Source: Acetobacter estunensis
GTDB lineage: Bacteria > Pseudomonadota > Alphaproteobacteria > Acetobacterales > Acetobacteraceae
DNA length: 64,000 nt
Direction of reading: 5' to 3'
Assembly (NCBI RefSeq): GCF_019083805.1
Contig: NZ_JAHRDV010000001.1
Coordinates: 1-64,000, forward strand
Made by a program: the position numbers and the translations under genes. Shown in pieces: positions 52,257-60,415 of the stretch (positions are counted from its first letter, which is position 1; every line of letters begins with the position of its first letter). Under the pieces are notes generated by a model that did no database searches, was not told the DNA's origin, and saw only the letters and a program-made list of their open reading frames with translations.

Positions 52257-52333
52257 CCCTCATCATCGGCATTGCGGCCGTCCTCATCGCCTTCTGGCTG
52301 ATCTCCATTCCCCTTCGAGCTTGGTATCTTTAA
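52253..52333 (+). CDS. 26-residue single-span membrane peptide
   Basis: ATG 52253 overlaps the lipoprotein stop, and its own stop shares a base with the next start (TAATG). The product is one hydrophobic helix (TLIIGIAAVLIAFWLISIPL) with a short basic/aromatic end. The tight coupling on both sides is the main reason to believe it is translated. Confidence 0.4.
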   Translation: MTLIIGIAAVLIAFWLISIPLRAWYL

Positions 52334-53244
52334 TGCACGCCCATCAGCTTCACGTCATTACCGCCCGTGCCAACCCTCTGCGTTGGCAGGTTCCTGACCA
52401 GATCTATCGTCGCTGGGCCGAACACGTCATGGACAGTGGGGCACGCCTCACGGTCGTTGAATGTCAGTACGGCGACCGTCCGTTCGTGTGCGACATTCCT
52501 GGTGTTAATCATGTCGGGGTTCGCGCAAACTCTCTCGTATGGGAGAAGGAACGCTGCCTCAATATCGGCATTTCGCGTCTGCCTCAGGACTGGCAGTACG
52601 CGGCCTGGATCGACAGCGACATCTTCTTCCGCCGCGCCGATTGGGCGCGTGAAACGGTCGAGGCGCTTCAGCTCTTCGATGTGATCCAACCCTGGTCGGA
52701 TTGCTATGACCTTGGGCCGAATGGCGAGCACATGCAGTTGCATCGTTCGTTCTGCCGCATGTGGATGGACGACGAGCCGATCCGGCAGGCCGGTCCGTAC
52801 AAGTTCTCTCACCCGGGCTACGCCTGGGCCGCTACCCGTCGTGCCATGGAAAGCGTCGGCGGCCTACTCGATATCGGCGCGCTGGGATCGGGCGATCACC
52901 ATATGGCGCTTGGCCTAATCGGTCGGGCAGCGGAGAGTTATCCGGGGAATGTCTCGGAAAGCTACAAGCGGCACGTGTTGCGCTGGCAGAACCGCGCACT
53001 GGCGTCGATCAATGGCAATATCGGCGCACTCTACGGCACGATCGAACATCATTTCCACGGCTCCAAGACAAACCGCGCCTATCAGAGCCGATGGGACATC
53101 CTGACGAGCAACGATTTCGATCCTGATGAGGATCTGAAGCGCAACGTCTGGCAGGCATGGGAACTGGCCGGAAACAAGCCGCGACTGAAGCGCGAGATGG
53201 AGCGCTATTTCCGTGCCCGCAACGAGGATGCCAACGTATGGTGA
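52333..53244 (+). CDS. Putative GT-A-fold glycosyltransferase
   Basis: The product has 303 residues from ATG 52333. A metal-binding DxD is likely at D94-S-D96 in AAWIDSDIFFRRADWA. The acceptor-side motif GALGSGDHHMALGL and a histidine pair in TIEHHFHGSKTNRAYQSRWD follow, as in GT-A-type sugar transferases. No membrane segment. In the accessory operon it could modify host surface sugars or phage proteins; the substrate is not known. Family assignment is by motif. Confidence 0.6.
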   Translation: MHAHQLHVITARANPLRWQVPDQIYRRWAEHVMDSGARLTVVECQYGDRPFVCDIPGVNHVGVRANSLVWEKERCLNIGISRLPQDWQYAAWIDSDIFFRRADWARETVEALQLFDVIQPWSDCYDLGPNGEHMQLHRSFCRMWMDDEPIRQAGPYKFSHPGYAWAATRRAMESVGGLLDIGALGSGDHHMALGLIGRAAESYPGNVSESYKRHVLRWQNRALASINGNIGALYGTIEHHFHGSKTNRAYQSRWDILTSNDFDPDEDLKRNVWQAWELAGNKPRLKREMERYFRARNEDANVW

Positions 53245-54029
53245 CCCGCGCCCTTGGCAAACGCCCTGCGCGGCACGATCCGCGCGCGCCCAAGCTCACA
53301 CGCCTATCGTTCATGCAGCGAGCTGCGCCGCTTCGCCTGATCCGTGACCACATTGATCCAGCGCCGCTGCTCCTGGGCAACGGAACGATCGGCGATTGCA
53401 CGTCTGTTGGCCTGGCCAACTCGTTCCGTGCCCAGTCGGCCTGCGGCGGTTTTCAGGTGGACGTGACCACGGACGAAGCGGTCGCGTTCTACTCGCTCAG
53501 CACCGGCTATGTGCCGGACAATCCTTCGACCGATCAGGGCGGTGTGGAACTGGATGTTCTGGCGACGGCTGCTCGCGATGGCTATGCGCTGGCCACGCAG
53601 ACCCTGTTCCCGCTCTGGGGGACGATGGAGGTGGCGGATCTGAACGCCGCTCGCCTCTGCATGGCCGCGTTCGGACCGGTCTATTGCGGCTTCCTGCTGT
53701 CGGAATCCGATATGTGGACCACGGAACTCGGGGCGCTTGCCTCGGTCTGGGACACGGACGTGCCTGCAGGCCGGGGCGACACGACGCCGGGCAGCGCGGG
53801 CGGCCATTGTGCGCTGCTGTGGGATTACACCGGCACCGGCGACACGGATCTGGTCTCCATCCTCACATGGGGCACGATCCAGAAGGCCACATGGCGATGG
53901 GTACGCTCGCGGATGGATGAAGTGCATGCGATCGCGTGGCCGCAGCTCAAGCCAGCGTCAGGAATGCTCAACGGGCAGGATTGGGAGACGTTGCGCGCGG
54001 AGAACGCGGCGTATCTCGCCAATGCCTGA
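53238..54029 (+). CDS. Papain-like fold protein, possible cysteine peptidase
   Basis: The product has 263 residues from ATG 53238. A probable nucleophile Cys54 sits in LLGNGTIGDCTSVGLANSFR, and a probable His190 in SAGGHCALLWDYTG, then SILTWGTIQKATW, the order of C1 (papain) peptidases. The usual Asn of NSWG is replaced by Thr210 (LTWG), so activity is uncertain. No signal peptide is seen. It overlaps the transferase gene by seven bases, so the two are coupled. Confidence 0.55.
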   Translation: MVTRALGKRPARHDPRAPKLTRLSFMQRAAPLRLIRDHIDPAPLLLGNGTIGDCTSVGLANSFRAQSACGGFQVDVTTDEAVAFYSLSTGYVPDNPSTDQGGVELDVLATAARDGYALATQTLFPLWGTMEVADLNAARLCMAAFGPVYCGFLLSESDMWTTELGALASVWDTDVPAGRGDTTPGSAGGHCALLWDYTGTGDTDLVSILTWGTIQKATWRWVRSRMDEVHAIAWPQLKPASGMLNGQDWETLRAENAAYLANA

Positions 54030-54171
54030 ACTGTTCACGCACTGGTGGTTCTGGATCGGGACCGGTGTGGCTTCGATTGCCGCGTCGTTCGGGATGGCGC
54101 TGGCCATGCTGCGGGCGAAGCGGCGGGCGGATCCGTTCGCCGCCGACAGCACAAAGGATACGGGGCGATGA
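54022..54171 (+). CDS. Small single-span membrane protein (49 residues)
   Basis: MPELFTHWWFWIGTGVASIA continues as a hydrophobic segment up to MLRAKRRADPF, then a polar tail. It overlaps the papain-like gene by eight bases and the lipoprotein gene by four. It is probably an inner-membrane component of the accessory operon. Not recognised. Confidence 0.5.
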   Translation: MPELFTHWWFWIGTGVASIAASFGMALAMLRAKRRADPFAADSTKDTGR

Positions 54172-54602
54172 GGAAACTTGCGCCTTTACGCAAGTTGGCA
54201 GGTTTACGAAACGGTCGGTCTGCTTGTCAGATCGGCCGATTATGCGTGATGTCGGCGCTTCTCGGTTTACAGGCGGGTTGCTCTTCCCTGCCCTCTCGTG
54301 CCCGGCATGATCTGATCGGCCACACGCGGGCAGACCTTGTCTCATGCGCCGGTGTGCCAGACCAGGACGAGATCCGCGATGGACAGGAGGTTCTGGTCTG
54401 GCGGCAGGATCAGCCGGTTCAGGGGCCTCTGGATCTGAAAACGCCGTTTTCGTTTGAGCTGTCATTAGGCGGTCACGGAACGTGCCATGTCACAGCCACG
54501 GTGCAGGACGGAGTAGTGACGCGGATCGCCTATTCTGGCCCTAGTGCTACCCTCGAAGGGCCAAATGCCGCGTGTGGGCCAGTTGTGAGAGGATGCGTCT
54601 AA
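54168..54602 (+). CDS. Phage-encoded lipoprotein with OmlA/SmpA-like core
   Basis: The product has 144 residues. A basic lead (MRKLAPLRKLAGLRNGR) precedes a lipoprotein signal with lipobox LQAGC. The mature part has RARHDLIGHTRADLVSCAGV and LVWRQDQPVQGPLDL, reminiscent of SmpA/OmlA small outer-membrane lipoproteins. An 8-bp stem (AACTTGCG/CGCAAGTT, 54175-54196) lies within the first codons and may influence translation. It is the last gene before attR. Confidence 0.5.
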   Translation: MRKLAPLRKLAGLRNGRSACQIGRLCVMSALLGLQAGCSSLPSRARHDLIGHTRADLVSCAGVPDQDEIRDGQEVLVWRQDQPVQGPLDLKTPFSFELSLGGHGTCHVTATVQDGVVTRIAYSGPSATLEGPNAACGPVVRGCV

Positions 54603-54871
54603 AATACAGTTTGCATCGATGAGGAAATTCCGCGTCTATTTTCGCTCATCACATGCAAACTATATCTTTGTTTTGCAATATAAACCACGGTCCTTCTAAG
54701 CTGCGGGTGATTGGCTCTAAGCAACCTATCGCCGAATAGTCATTCGTTCGCAAAAACGTTGATGTTCATATGACCATCAATGGACCTGCATCCCGTGTCT
54801 AACCGCGCTTTTAGATATCACGCTTTCCGCGCATGGATCGCACAACTCATTGAAACTCAAAGATAGGTTGT
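54603..54871. other. Right attachment arm, noncoding
   Basis: These 269 AT-rich bases lie between the last phage gene and the attR core. They include an inverted pair GTTTGCAT (about 54609) and ATGCAAAC (about 54653). No gene is credible. Integrase or host-factor arm sites are expected here. Confidence 0.35.
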
Positions 54872-54918
54872 GCCCTTTCACGGCGGCAACACGGGTTCGA
54901 ATCCCGTACGGGACGCCA
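54872..54918 (+). repeat. Prophage attR core (47-bp direct repeat, right copy)
   Basis: This is identical to the 3' part of tRNA-Glu at 11819-11865 but lacks the tRNA 5' half, so it is not a functional tRNA. It marks the right end of the prophage. Confidence 0.93.
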
Positions 54919-55031
54919 ATTTTATTTGGCAATGCTATCAGCAGCTTACAGGCAAAGCGCTCTATCCCACCCAAAAATTAAGTGGCGATTCTGGACCAAT
55001 GGCGATTCCGTCCTCCTTCGGAGTTCGTCTC

Positions 55032-56198
55032 ATGGCCCGTACAAAATCCGCCGAGAATGTCAACGATCCTGCGACAGGACGTCCGCGGCCCGATGGCGTG
55101 AGTTGCCGGGGGCCAAAGCAGTATCGGGCACGCAAACTGGTCAATGGCCAGCGGATCGTCAGAACATTCGATACAGCCCGTTTCGCCCGTGCATGGCTTG
55201 AAGAGACCTCGGTCAAGGTTCGCGAGGGCCGCAATATCGACGTTCGGGCTCTGGACGGTGTCGTGCTGTGAACGCTGATCGAGCGATATTGAGATGAGTG
55301 CAGAGCTCATCGCGAGCGCGATCGCACTGATCATATCCCTTCGCTGCTCCGCGACACGATCGCTGGCCTGAAACTCTCCCGTCTGACGATCGCGGCTGTC
55401 AGAGGTTTCCGGGACAGGCAGGCGAAAGATATGCCCCCCGCGACCGTTGTGAAACGCCTCAACCTTCTCGCATCTATTCTGCAACATGCAATGTCTGAGT
55501 GGGACGTGCCGCTGCCGTAAAATCCAGCTTCAGGACGTTTGATCAAACGACCGGCCGGAGCCGACCGGAAGCGCAATCGCAGGCTGGAAGAGACAGCCTG
55601 TCCCGTAGGGAGTGTCTCGCCAGAGGAGCGCGAGCCTGCCGGAGAGTATGAGCGTCTGCTGGACGCTGTGAGATCAGACACCCATCCTGATGATGTGTGG
55701 CTCGTCAGGTGGTCCGTCGAGCAGGCCACTCGCCTGAGTCAAGCGGCTTCCTTGCGTTGGTGTGACGTCGACCTCACAGCAAGAACCATCAGTCTGGCTC
55801 ACACCAAGACCATCCATCTCGCGGAAGAGCGAGGATCCGAAATCCGGCGCCTGATGCCCGGCGCGTAGGCTTTGCTTCGTGAGAAACTCGTTTCGTTCGA
55901 CGCTCCGCCATCACCCGAGGATCTGATTTTCGATGTTGGCGACGAACGTGCTTTTTCAGTAAGGGACGGCCGGATGGTGAAGCGGGCCGGTCTTCACGAC
56001 CTGAGGCACGAAGCGACCTCGCGACTGGCCCATCTGTTTCCAAATCCGCTCGATTTATGCCGCGTGACCGGCCACCGCGACCTCAAAAGCCTGAACCGCT
56101 ACTACCAGCCCGTGCTGACGCCCCTTGCGGAGAATGCGGAAGAGCGCGCTCGTGTGCTTGGCTTCATTTATGACAGCGATGAAAGCGCGGCCAAGTAG
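55032..56198 (+). pseudogene. Tyrosine integrase of an older element, interrupted by four in-frame stops
   Basis: One frame runs about 388 codons with no frameshift but with stops at 55269 (TGA), 55290 (TGA), 55518 (TAA) and 55866 (TAG). Between them lie the N-terminal core-binding domain (RLTIAAVRGFRDRQAKDMPP) and the catalytic domain, with Arg in EQATRLSQAASLRW, HDLRHEATSR, and GHRDLKSLNRYYQP (Tyr). Every stop can be explained by a single C-to-T change (CGA, CGA, CAA, CAG). Its place just right of attR suggests the integrase of an element that had used the same tRNA site before. Confidence 0.85.
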
Positions 56199-56237
56199 AT
56201 CCGGGCCACAGGATACAATACATATGTGAGCCTAGGA

Positions 56238-56447
56238 CTAGGATCTCCTTGCAGCTTCCGCACGCATCCATCCCGTCTTGCGCGGTTCGTTGCCAATCAG
56301 GACATCAAGAAAGGCACATGCAAAAGACGCAACACGATTCTGCGTAAACAGCGGCGTGATCCGCTCCTTTGCTGCCAGAAGCGCGAACACCCACAATTCC
56401 AGCGTCTCTTCAACTGACGCTCCACCAGTCATTATATCCTGAATCAT
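56238..56447 (-). pseudogene. Fragment of an IS701-like transposase
   Basis: On the minus strand 69 codons encode VEETLELWVFALLAAKERIT, PLFTQNRVASFACAFLDVLI and GNEPRKTGWMRAEAA, the N-terminal region of IS701-type DDE transposases. After EAA an extra base shifts the frame (the expected GDP reappears one base over), and the rest is lost near 56215. No inverted repeats were found. It is a relic only. Confidence 0.65.
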
Positions 56448-56550
56448 GGTGATCCATAGATTCAGAACTCACCATAAAACGCAACTGTAGAGCTAGTGCG
56501 TATCCGCAACGACGCGGCTAATCTGGATCTGTTCGTCCCCTACATCTCGA

Positions 56551-56859
56551 ATGCAGGCGATCAGATCTTCCATGCCGACGATCAAGGCAACGGGTTCCAC
56601 CTCAGTCTTCACCAATACCGCCCTGCGCAACGGCACAATCAACACAGATAGAAAGAACCAGAAGGGGAAAGCCAGTTTCGACATTGAGGGCAACCCGATG
56701 GCCGAGGGCTACGGCACCTTCGCGATTTTTCGTCTGAATAATGTCGCAACGGGCGCAGGGACAGATACTGATACTGATACTGATACTGATACTGATACTG
56801 ACGCTCTCCAGGTGAACGGAGAGAACGTAACAGTAAATCAAGAAAAGATCACACCATGA
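56551..56859 (+). CDS. Hypothetical protein with Thr-Asp repeat, coupled to the CotH-like gene
   Basis: The product has 102 residues from an ATG at 56551, but the start is doubtful: upstream a different frame is open, so the gene may have lost its 5' end near the IS relic. It contains NTALRNGTINTDRKNQKGKA, then EGYGTFAIFRLNNVATGAG, a seven-fold Thr-Asp repeat, and NGENVTVNQEKITP. It looks like a structural or fibre accessory protein. Its stop overlaps the next start (ATGA). Confidence 0.45.
   Translation: MQAIRSSMPTIKATGSTSVFTNTALRNGTINTDRKNQKGKASFDIEGNPMAEGYGTFAIFRLNNVATGAGTDTDTDTDTDTDTDALQVNGENVTVNQEKITP
56764..56799 (+). repeat. Hexanucleotide tandem repeat (GATACT, six copies)
   Basis: Six perfect copies of GATACT encode alternating Asp-Thr. 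Because the unit is six bases, gain or loss changes length without shifting the frame. Confidence 0.9.
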
Positions 56860-59552
56860 CAGAAATTAGCGAGACTGATGTGACAGTACCGCAAAGCGGC
56901 GACTTAATTCCCGTCGTACGAAATGTGGATGGCCTGTCTGTATTGATGCATTATGATGGCGAAGATATCGCAAATGCGGGCATTCCTTCGTTCGTGTCTT
57001 CTCTTTTGTCCACTGAAACTACAGTGCCTGTTGGCCGCCCCAAATCGGGCTGTCTTCGTTTTGTGGCAATTGGCTCTGCTCTACCGACTGTGGGAACGGA
57101 TGAACAGGTAACGCTGGCAATCCTTGATGGTAATTCGGTGCTCTATGCGGATCAAGGAACCGGTTTGACCAACATGTCCGTACAGGGCCAGACCTCGGCA
57201 AACGCCACCAAGCACAACTGGAAATTCAAACCGAAAAATCCGGCTGGTTCCAAAGTGTCAATCCGTTTTGGTGATTGGCCAGATAGCACGTCCATTGATC
57301 TCAAGGCCTACGGGACAATCCCCAACGGTGACACAGGTGGCGGCACCGCAATGGATCGCACAATGATCCGCGAAGCAGTCTGCCTCGAACTGTGGCGTCA
57401 AATCCGACGTGCCTACGATTATCCAGAAAATCTCATTGCGCCTGAAAGCGCATACGAGGATGCGTCCACGACCAATTTCGGTAATCCTCTGTTTTCATGT
57501 GACGAAATTCCTGTTGAACTCTACTGGACCACTGACGCCGCGACGGCTCCTACATTCCTCGGTCAGTATATGTGGCGCTCGAACAATTCGAACGACACCT
57601 ATCTTATGGATGACAGCAACGCGGCGCATTATCTGCTGCAGCCGCAGCATGGTCCTACCGATCTGTGGTCAAATGGCTCCAGCAGCTATTTTTCAAAGTA
57701 TTGGGAATACTCCTCGCCATCGTCACCAAACAATGCAGTTCCGGCGCGACTTCTGACGTGGTTAGCCTCCTGCAAGACGACATCGTCAAACTGGGCTAGT
57801 TATGCGCAGTATATCGATCTGAACTCATGGATCGACTATGCGATTTTCTGCTGGGCTGTTGGATCTTTCGATAGCGTCTCCAACAATGTCATGCTGGGCT
57901 CGCATAACGCCACCGCTACCACGGGCATATGGTCACTGTATGCTTACGATCTGGATGAAAGTCTTGGCGTTTACTGGGACACGACGGGCCAGTCTCCAAC
58001 GCAGGAAGGCAATCCTTTCGCACAGGATGCTGTCTTTCAGTCATTCTGGACATATTTTGCGCCGCAGATTGGTGCGCGCTGGCTGGAACTGCGTAAGAAC
58101 AGCGTGCTGACAACGGACAATTTTCGCAAAATTGTCAGCAGATATCTCAAGTCCATGCGGCCCGCTGCCATCGCTGCAGACCAGTCTGCATGGGGAACAA
58201 ACTCCATCTCGACCATTCCTTATCTGATTGAATGGTTCGACGGTCGTCTGACATACGGCGATACGGTGATGGCGGCCACTACAGCGACCACCTACACGGT
58301 CTCGGCAGACAGTCAGACGGTTCTTGTCAACAGCGCGGTAACGCTCACGGTGGCACCGGATCATCCCCCAGCCAAAGACGTGAATATCATGCTTACGAGT
58401 AGTCTTGCGGGAGTGTTCTCTCAAAATCCGGTTGTCCTGAGCGCAGGTTCGGGAAACGCCGTGGAGACAACGTTTACGCCATCTGCGGAAGGAACGGCGC
58501 AGATCACGTCAACCAATGATGATGGTCTGAATGACCCGTCCTCCACCAACGTGATCGCCACTGCTACAGCTCAGGCTCCGGGAGCACCGACATTCACGCT
58601 GACAGCGGGCGACGGATATGTCCAGGTCGATGTCTCCGCTCCCAGTGACAATGGTGGCGCCGCGATTACTGAACATCCGATCACGTACGGTGCCACGTCA
58701 GGTGGTGAGACTGCGACATTCTCTCCAGCAATCACTGCACCTGGATCGGTGCAGATCACTGGAACCAATGGAACGGCGATTTTCGTAAAGGTAGGAGCGA
58801 CTAATTCGGTGGGCACTACATGGGCCACCGAACAGTCGGCAACACCGAAAGCCGATACCATTCCTGAACATGCTCTTGTCGGAAACGGCAATTCGGGATC
58901 AGCCTGGGGACAAACGCCAGGCCCATTAGGGATCACTACGGGAACAGAAATCCGCGTGGATATGGCAGTTTCCACACTGAGTTGGAGCGATAAGACAGGC
59001 TCGAATGTTGTCCTGTTTGGATCCAACAAAGCATGGAATACCAATGCATCGGTGGGACGTGGCGTTTCTTTAATCTACGGCCAAGGAGGAGCGTTCGGCG
59101 TATCCTACGGCGATGGTTCGAAAACGCAGTCTGCGTGGACTTCCAGCGGAGCAGTAACGGATAACCTGCTTGTAAACGGTCGTTTTCGTGGTGGTGTATT
59201 CCTCAATAACGGCACAGCAGCCGTTACGGGAGCGAACGGCCTGACCTATCCCGCAGGAACGGCCACTTTCTTCTCGAATGACGGCACGAAAGACGCCATT
59301 ATCGGCACACCCGTGACGCTTTCCAGCAGTTCAGTGGCAGATAACATCGCCAATGACGTCGTGGTGGCAAACAGCGTCAAGACCAATCCTGCGACACAGG
59401 TGGTCAATCTGTTCTCCGCCAAGATGCTCGACGGCACTGGCAAGGAACTCATGGGGGTCAACTTTGGAAATGGTCCGACAGGTGCCACGACCTTCCCCGA
59501 TGATGTGCAGTCGTTCACATGGACTGTCGCATCGCCCAATACGGTGAGTTGA
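56856..59552 (+). CDS. Fibre-like protein with CotH-kinase-like domain and shared C-terminal platform
   Basis: The product has 898 residues. The N-terminal 60 residues resemble a phage attachment part (TDVTVPQSGDLIPVVRNVDG). A CotH-like domain covers about 100-475: Lys119 in TKHNWKFKP, then DRTMIREAVCLELWRQI, YIDLNSWIDYAIFCWAVGSF and the metal-type motif D365-L-D in LYAYDLDESLGVYWD. An Ig/FN3-like part (about 480-665) and a 228-residue C-terminal domain (SGSAWGQTPGPLGITTGTEI on) closely resemble the GH30 fibre of the prophage. CotH proteins are atypical kinases; activity here is unproven. It is intact despite the ruined surroundings. Confidence 0.7.
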   Translation: MTEISETDVTVPQSGDLIPVVRNVDGLSVLMHYDGEDIANAGIPSFVSSLLSTETTVPVGRPKSGCLRFVAIGSALPTVGTDEQVTLAILDGNSVLYADQGTGLTNMSVQGQTSANATKHNWKFKPKNPAGSKVSIRFGDWPDSTSIDLKAYGTIPNGDTGGGTAMDRTMIREAVCLELWRQIRRAYDYPENLIAPESAYEDASTTNFGNPLFSCDEIPVELYWTTDAATAPTFLGQYMWRSNNSNDTYLMDDSNAAHYLLQPQHGPTDLWSNGSSSYFSKYWEYSSPSSPNNAVPARLLTWLASCKTTSSNWASYAQYIDLNSWIDYAIFCWAVGSFDSVSNNVMLGSHNATATTGIWSLYAYDLDESLGVYWDTTGQSPTQEGNPFAQDAVFQSFWTYFAPQIGARWLELRKNSVLTTDNFRKIVSRYLKSMRPAAIAADQSAWGTNSISTIPYLIEWFDGRLTYGDTVMAATTATTYTVSADSQTVLVNSAVTLTVAPDHPPAKDVNIMLTSSLAGVFSQNPVVLSAGSGNAVETTFTPSAEGTAQITSTNDDGLNDPSSTNVIATATAQAPGAPTFTLTAGDGYVQVDVSAPSDNGGAAITEHPITYGATSGGETATFSPAITAPGSVQITGTNGTAIFVKVGATNSVGTTWATEQSATPKADTIPEHALVGNGNSGSAWGQTPGPLGITTGTEIRVDMAVSTLSWSDKTGSNVVLFGSNKAWNTNASVGRGVSLIYGQGGAFGVSYGDGSKTQSAWTSSGAVTDNLLVNGRFRGGVFLNNGTAAVTGANGLTYPAGTATFFSNDGTKDAIIGTPVTLSSSSVADNIANDVVVANSVKTNPATQVVNLFSAKMLDGTGKELMGVNFGNGPTGATTFPDDVQSFTWTVASPNTVS

Positions 59553-59579
59553 TCACCATATCCTCGTTCATTTGACCGA

Positions 59580-59609
59580 AAGCCGCTCCATTTTGGAGCG
59601 GCTTTTTTT
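59580..59609 (+). terminator. Rho-independent terminator after the CotH-like gene
   Basis: A perfect 10-bp stem AAGCCGCTCC/GGAGCGGCTT with a five-base loop runs into seven T, 28 bases after the stop. Confidence 0.9.
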
Positions 59610-59624
59610 ACGGAGAAAATCCAG

Positions 59625-60146
59625 TGCGCGTAATCTCAAACCTCAAGGTCGACAGCACCGTGGTTCGTACCCCTTTCACAGACCACGGACACAAAGGGGG
59701 ATTTATTCGGAGGCTTTGGGTCGATCACGCAGCGGCTTTACGAACAAGGTCCATGTCCGATGTGACAATCAGGGACGTCCTTTTGGTTTTATTTTCACCG
59801 GATGACAGGTTTCGGACTACAAGACTGTGGGTGCCCTGATGGAATTGTTTGTCCCAAACGCCGGAGTCATGCTGGCCGAGCGGAGTATGACAGCGACAGT
59901 TTCCGCCAGAGTCTGCTGATTCATGGGATCCTGCCGGTCATTCCATCATGCACAGGCCACAGTGTTCCTCAGCAAACAGATTGAAGACGCTACTAGGACC
60001 GAAGCCATATGTTCAACCGCCTCAAGCAGATGCGCCTTATCGCAACCCTCTACGACAAGACCGTCTTGTCCTTCATGAGCTTCCTCAATCTCACCGCCGT
60101 AAGGCTCTGGATCAGATATTTCGTCAACGTGACCCAATTACCTTAA
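59625..60146 (+). pseudogene. IS5-family transposase relic
   Basis: Pieces in shifting frames match IS5-type DDE transposases: LKVDSTVVRTPFTDHGHKGG, then GRSRSGFTNKVHVRCDNQGR (59750s), then YDSDSFRQSLLIHGILPVIP and FNRLKQMRLIATLYDKTVLS toward the end. The left part of the transposase is absent and several frameshifts are present, so it is dead. No complete inverted repeats are visible. It marks the right limit of the older mobile DNA. Confidence 0.7.
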
Positions 60147-60415
60147 GTGATTATTTCCGTCTATAGAGTTGCATCATCTTGTAGCATACTCTATTAATAT
60201 AAAAAGATTATTACATTAAGAAATTCTATTTGTTCAATATTTACTGGTAGGGTTATCCATTTCAAAGCGCGTTTTTTTTGCACTTTACACCCTCTGTAGT
60301 AAATATCTTCCGTTTATCACGAAGCCGAGATAGCACCACATCATCGTATTGCGACTCGTTCTAGATTACGCCATTCTTCTGTCCGCTGAAATCATCGTCA
60401 GTAAGGACGCTCCGA
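60147..60415. other. AT-rich intergenic region upstream of sodC
   Basis: This region is 269 bases long, strongly AT-rich at 60170-60310. It should hold the sodC promoter. No operator or RNA gene was recognised. Confidence 0.3.

Larger units (their letters stand above)
11819..54918. mobile_element. Temperate myovirus-type prophage integrated at tRNA-Glu
   Basis: The boundaries are two identical 47-bp direct repeats (11819-11865 and 54872-54918), the first inside tRNA-Glu. The element carries the full set expected of a temperate phage: integrase next to attL, excisionase, CI/Cro-like switch, replication genes, terminase, head, contractile tail, lysis genes and a right-end accessory operon. All essential structural genes read through without frameshifts, so it may be inducible. 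The head module is lambda-like and the tail module Mu-like. Confidence 0.95.

Noticed and set aside
54872-54918. Second tRNA-Glu
   Set aside because: Only the 3' 47 bases are present; the acceptor 5' strand and D-arm are missing. It is the attR repeat.
59668-59690. Possible third attachment core near the IS5 relic
   Set aside because: Only a nine-base match (CCCTTTCAC) to the core, within transposase-derived sequence.
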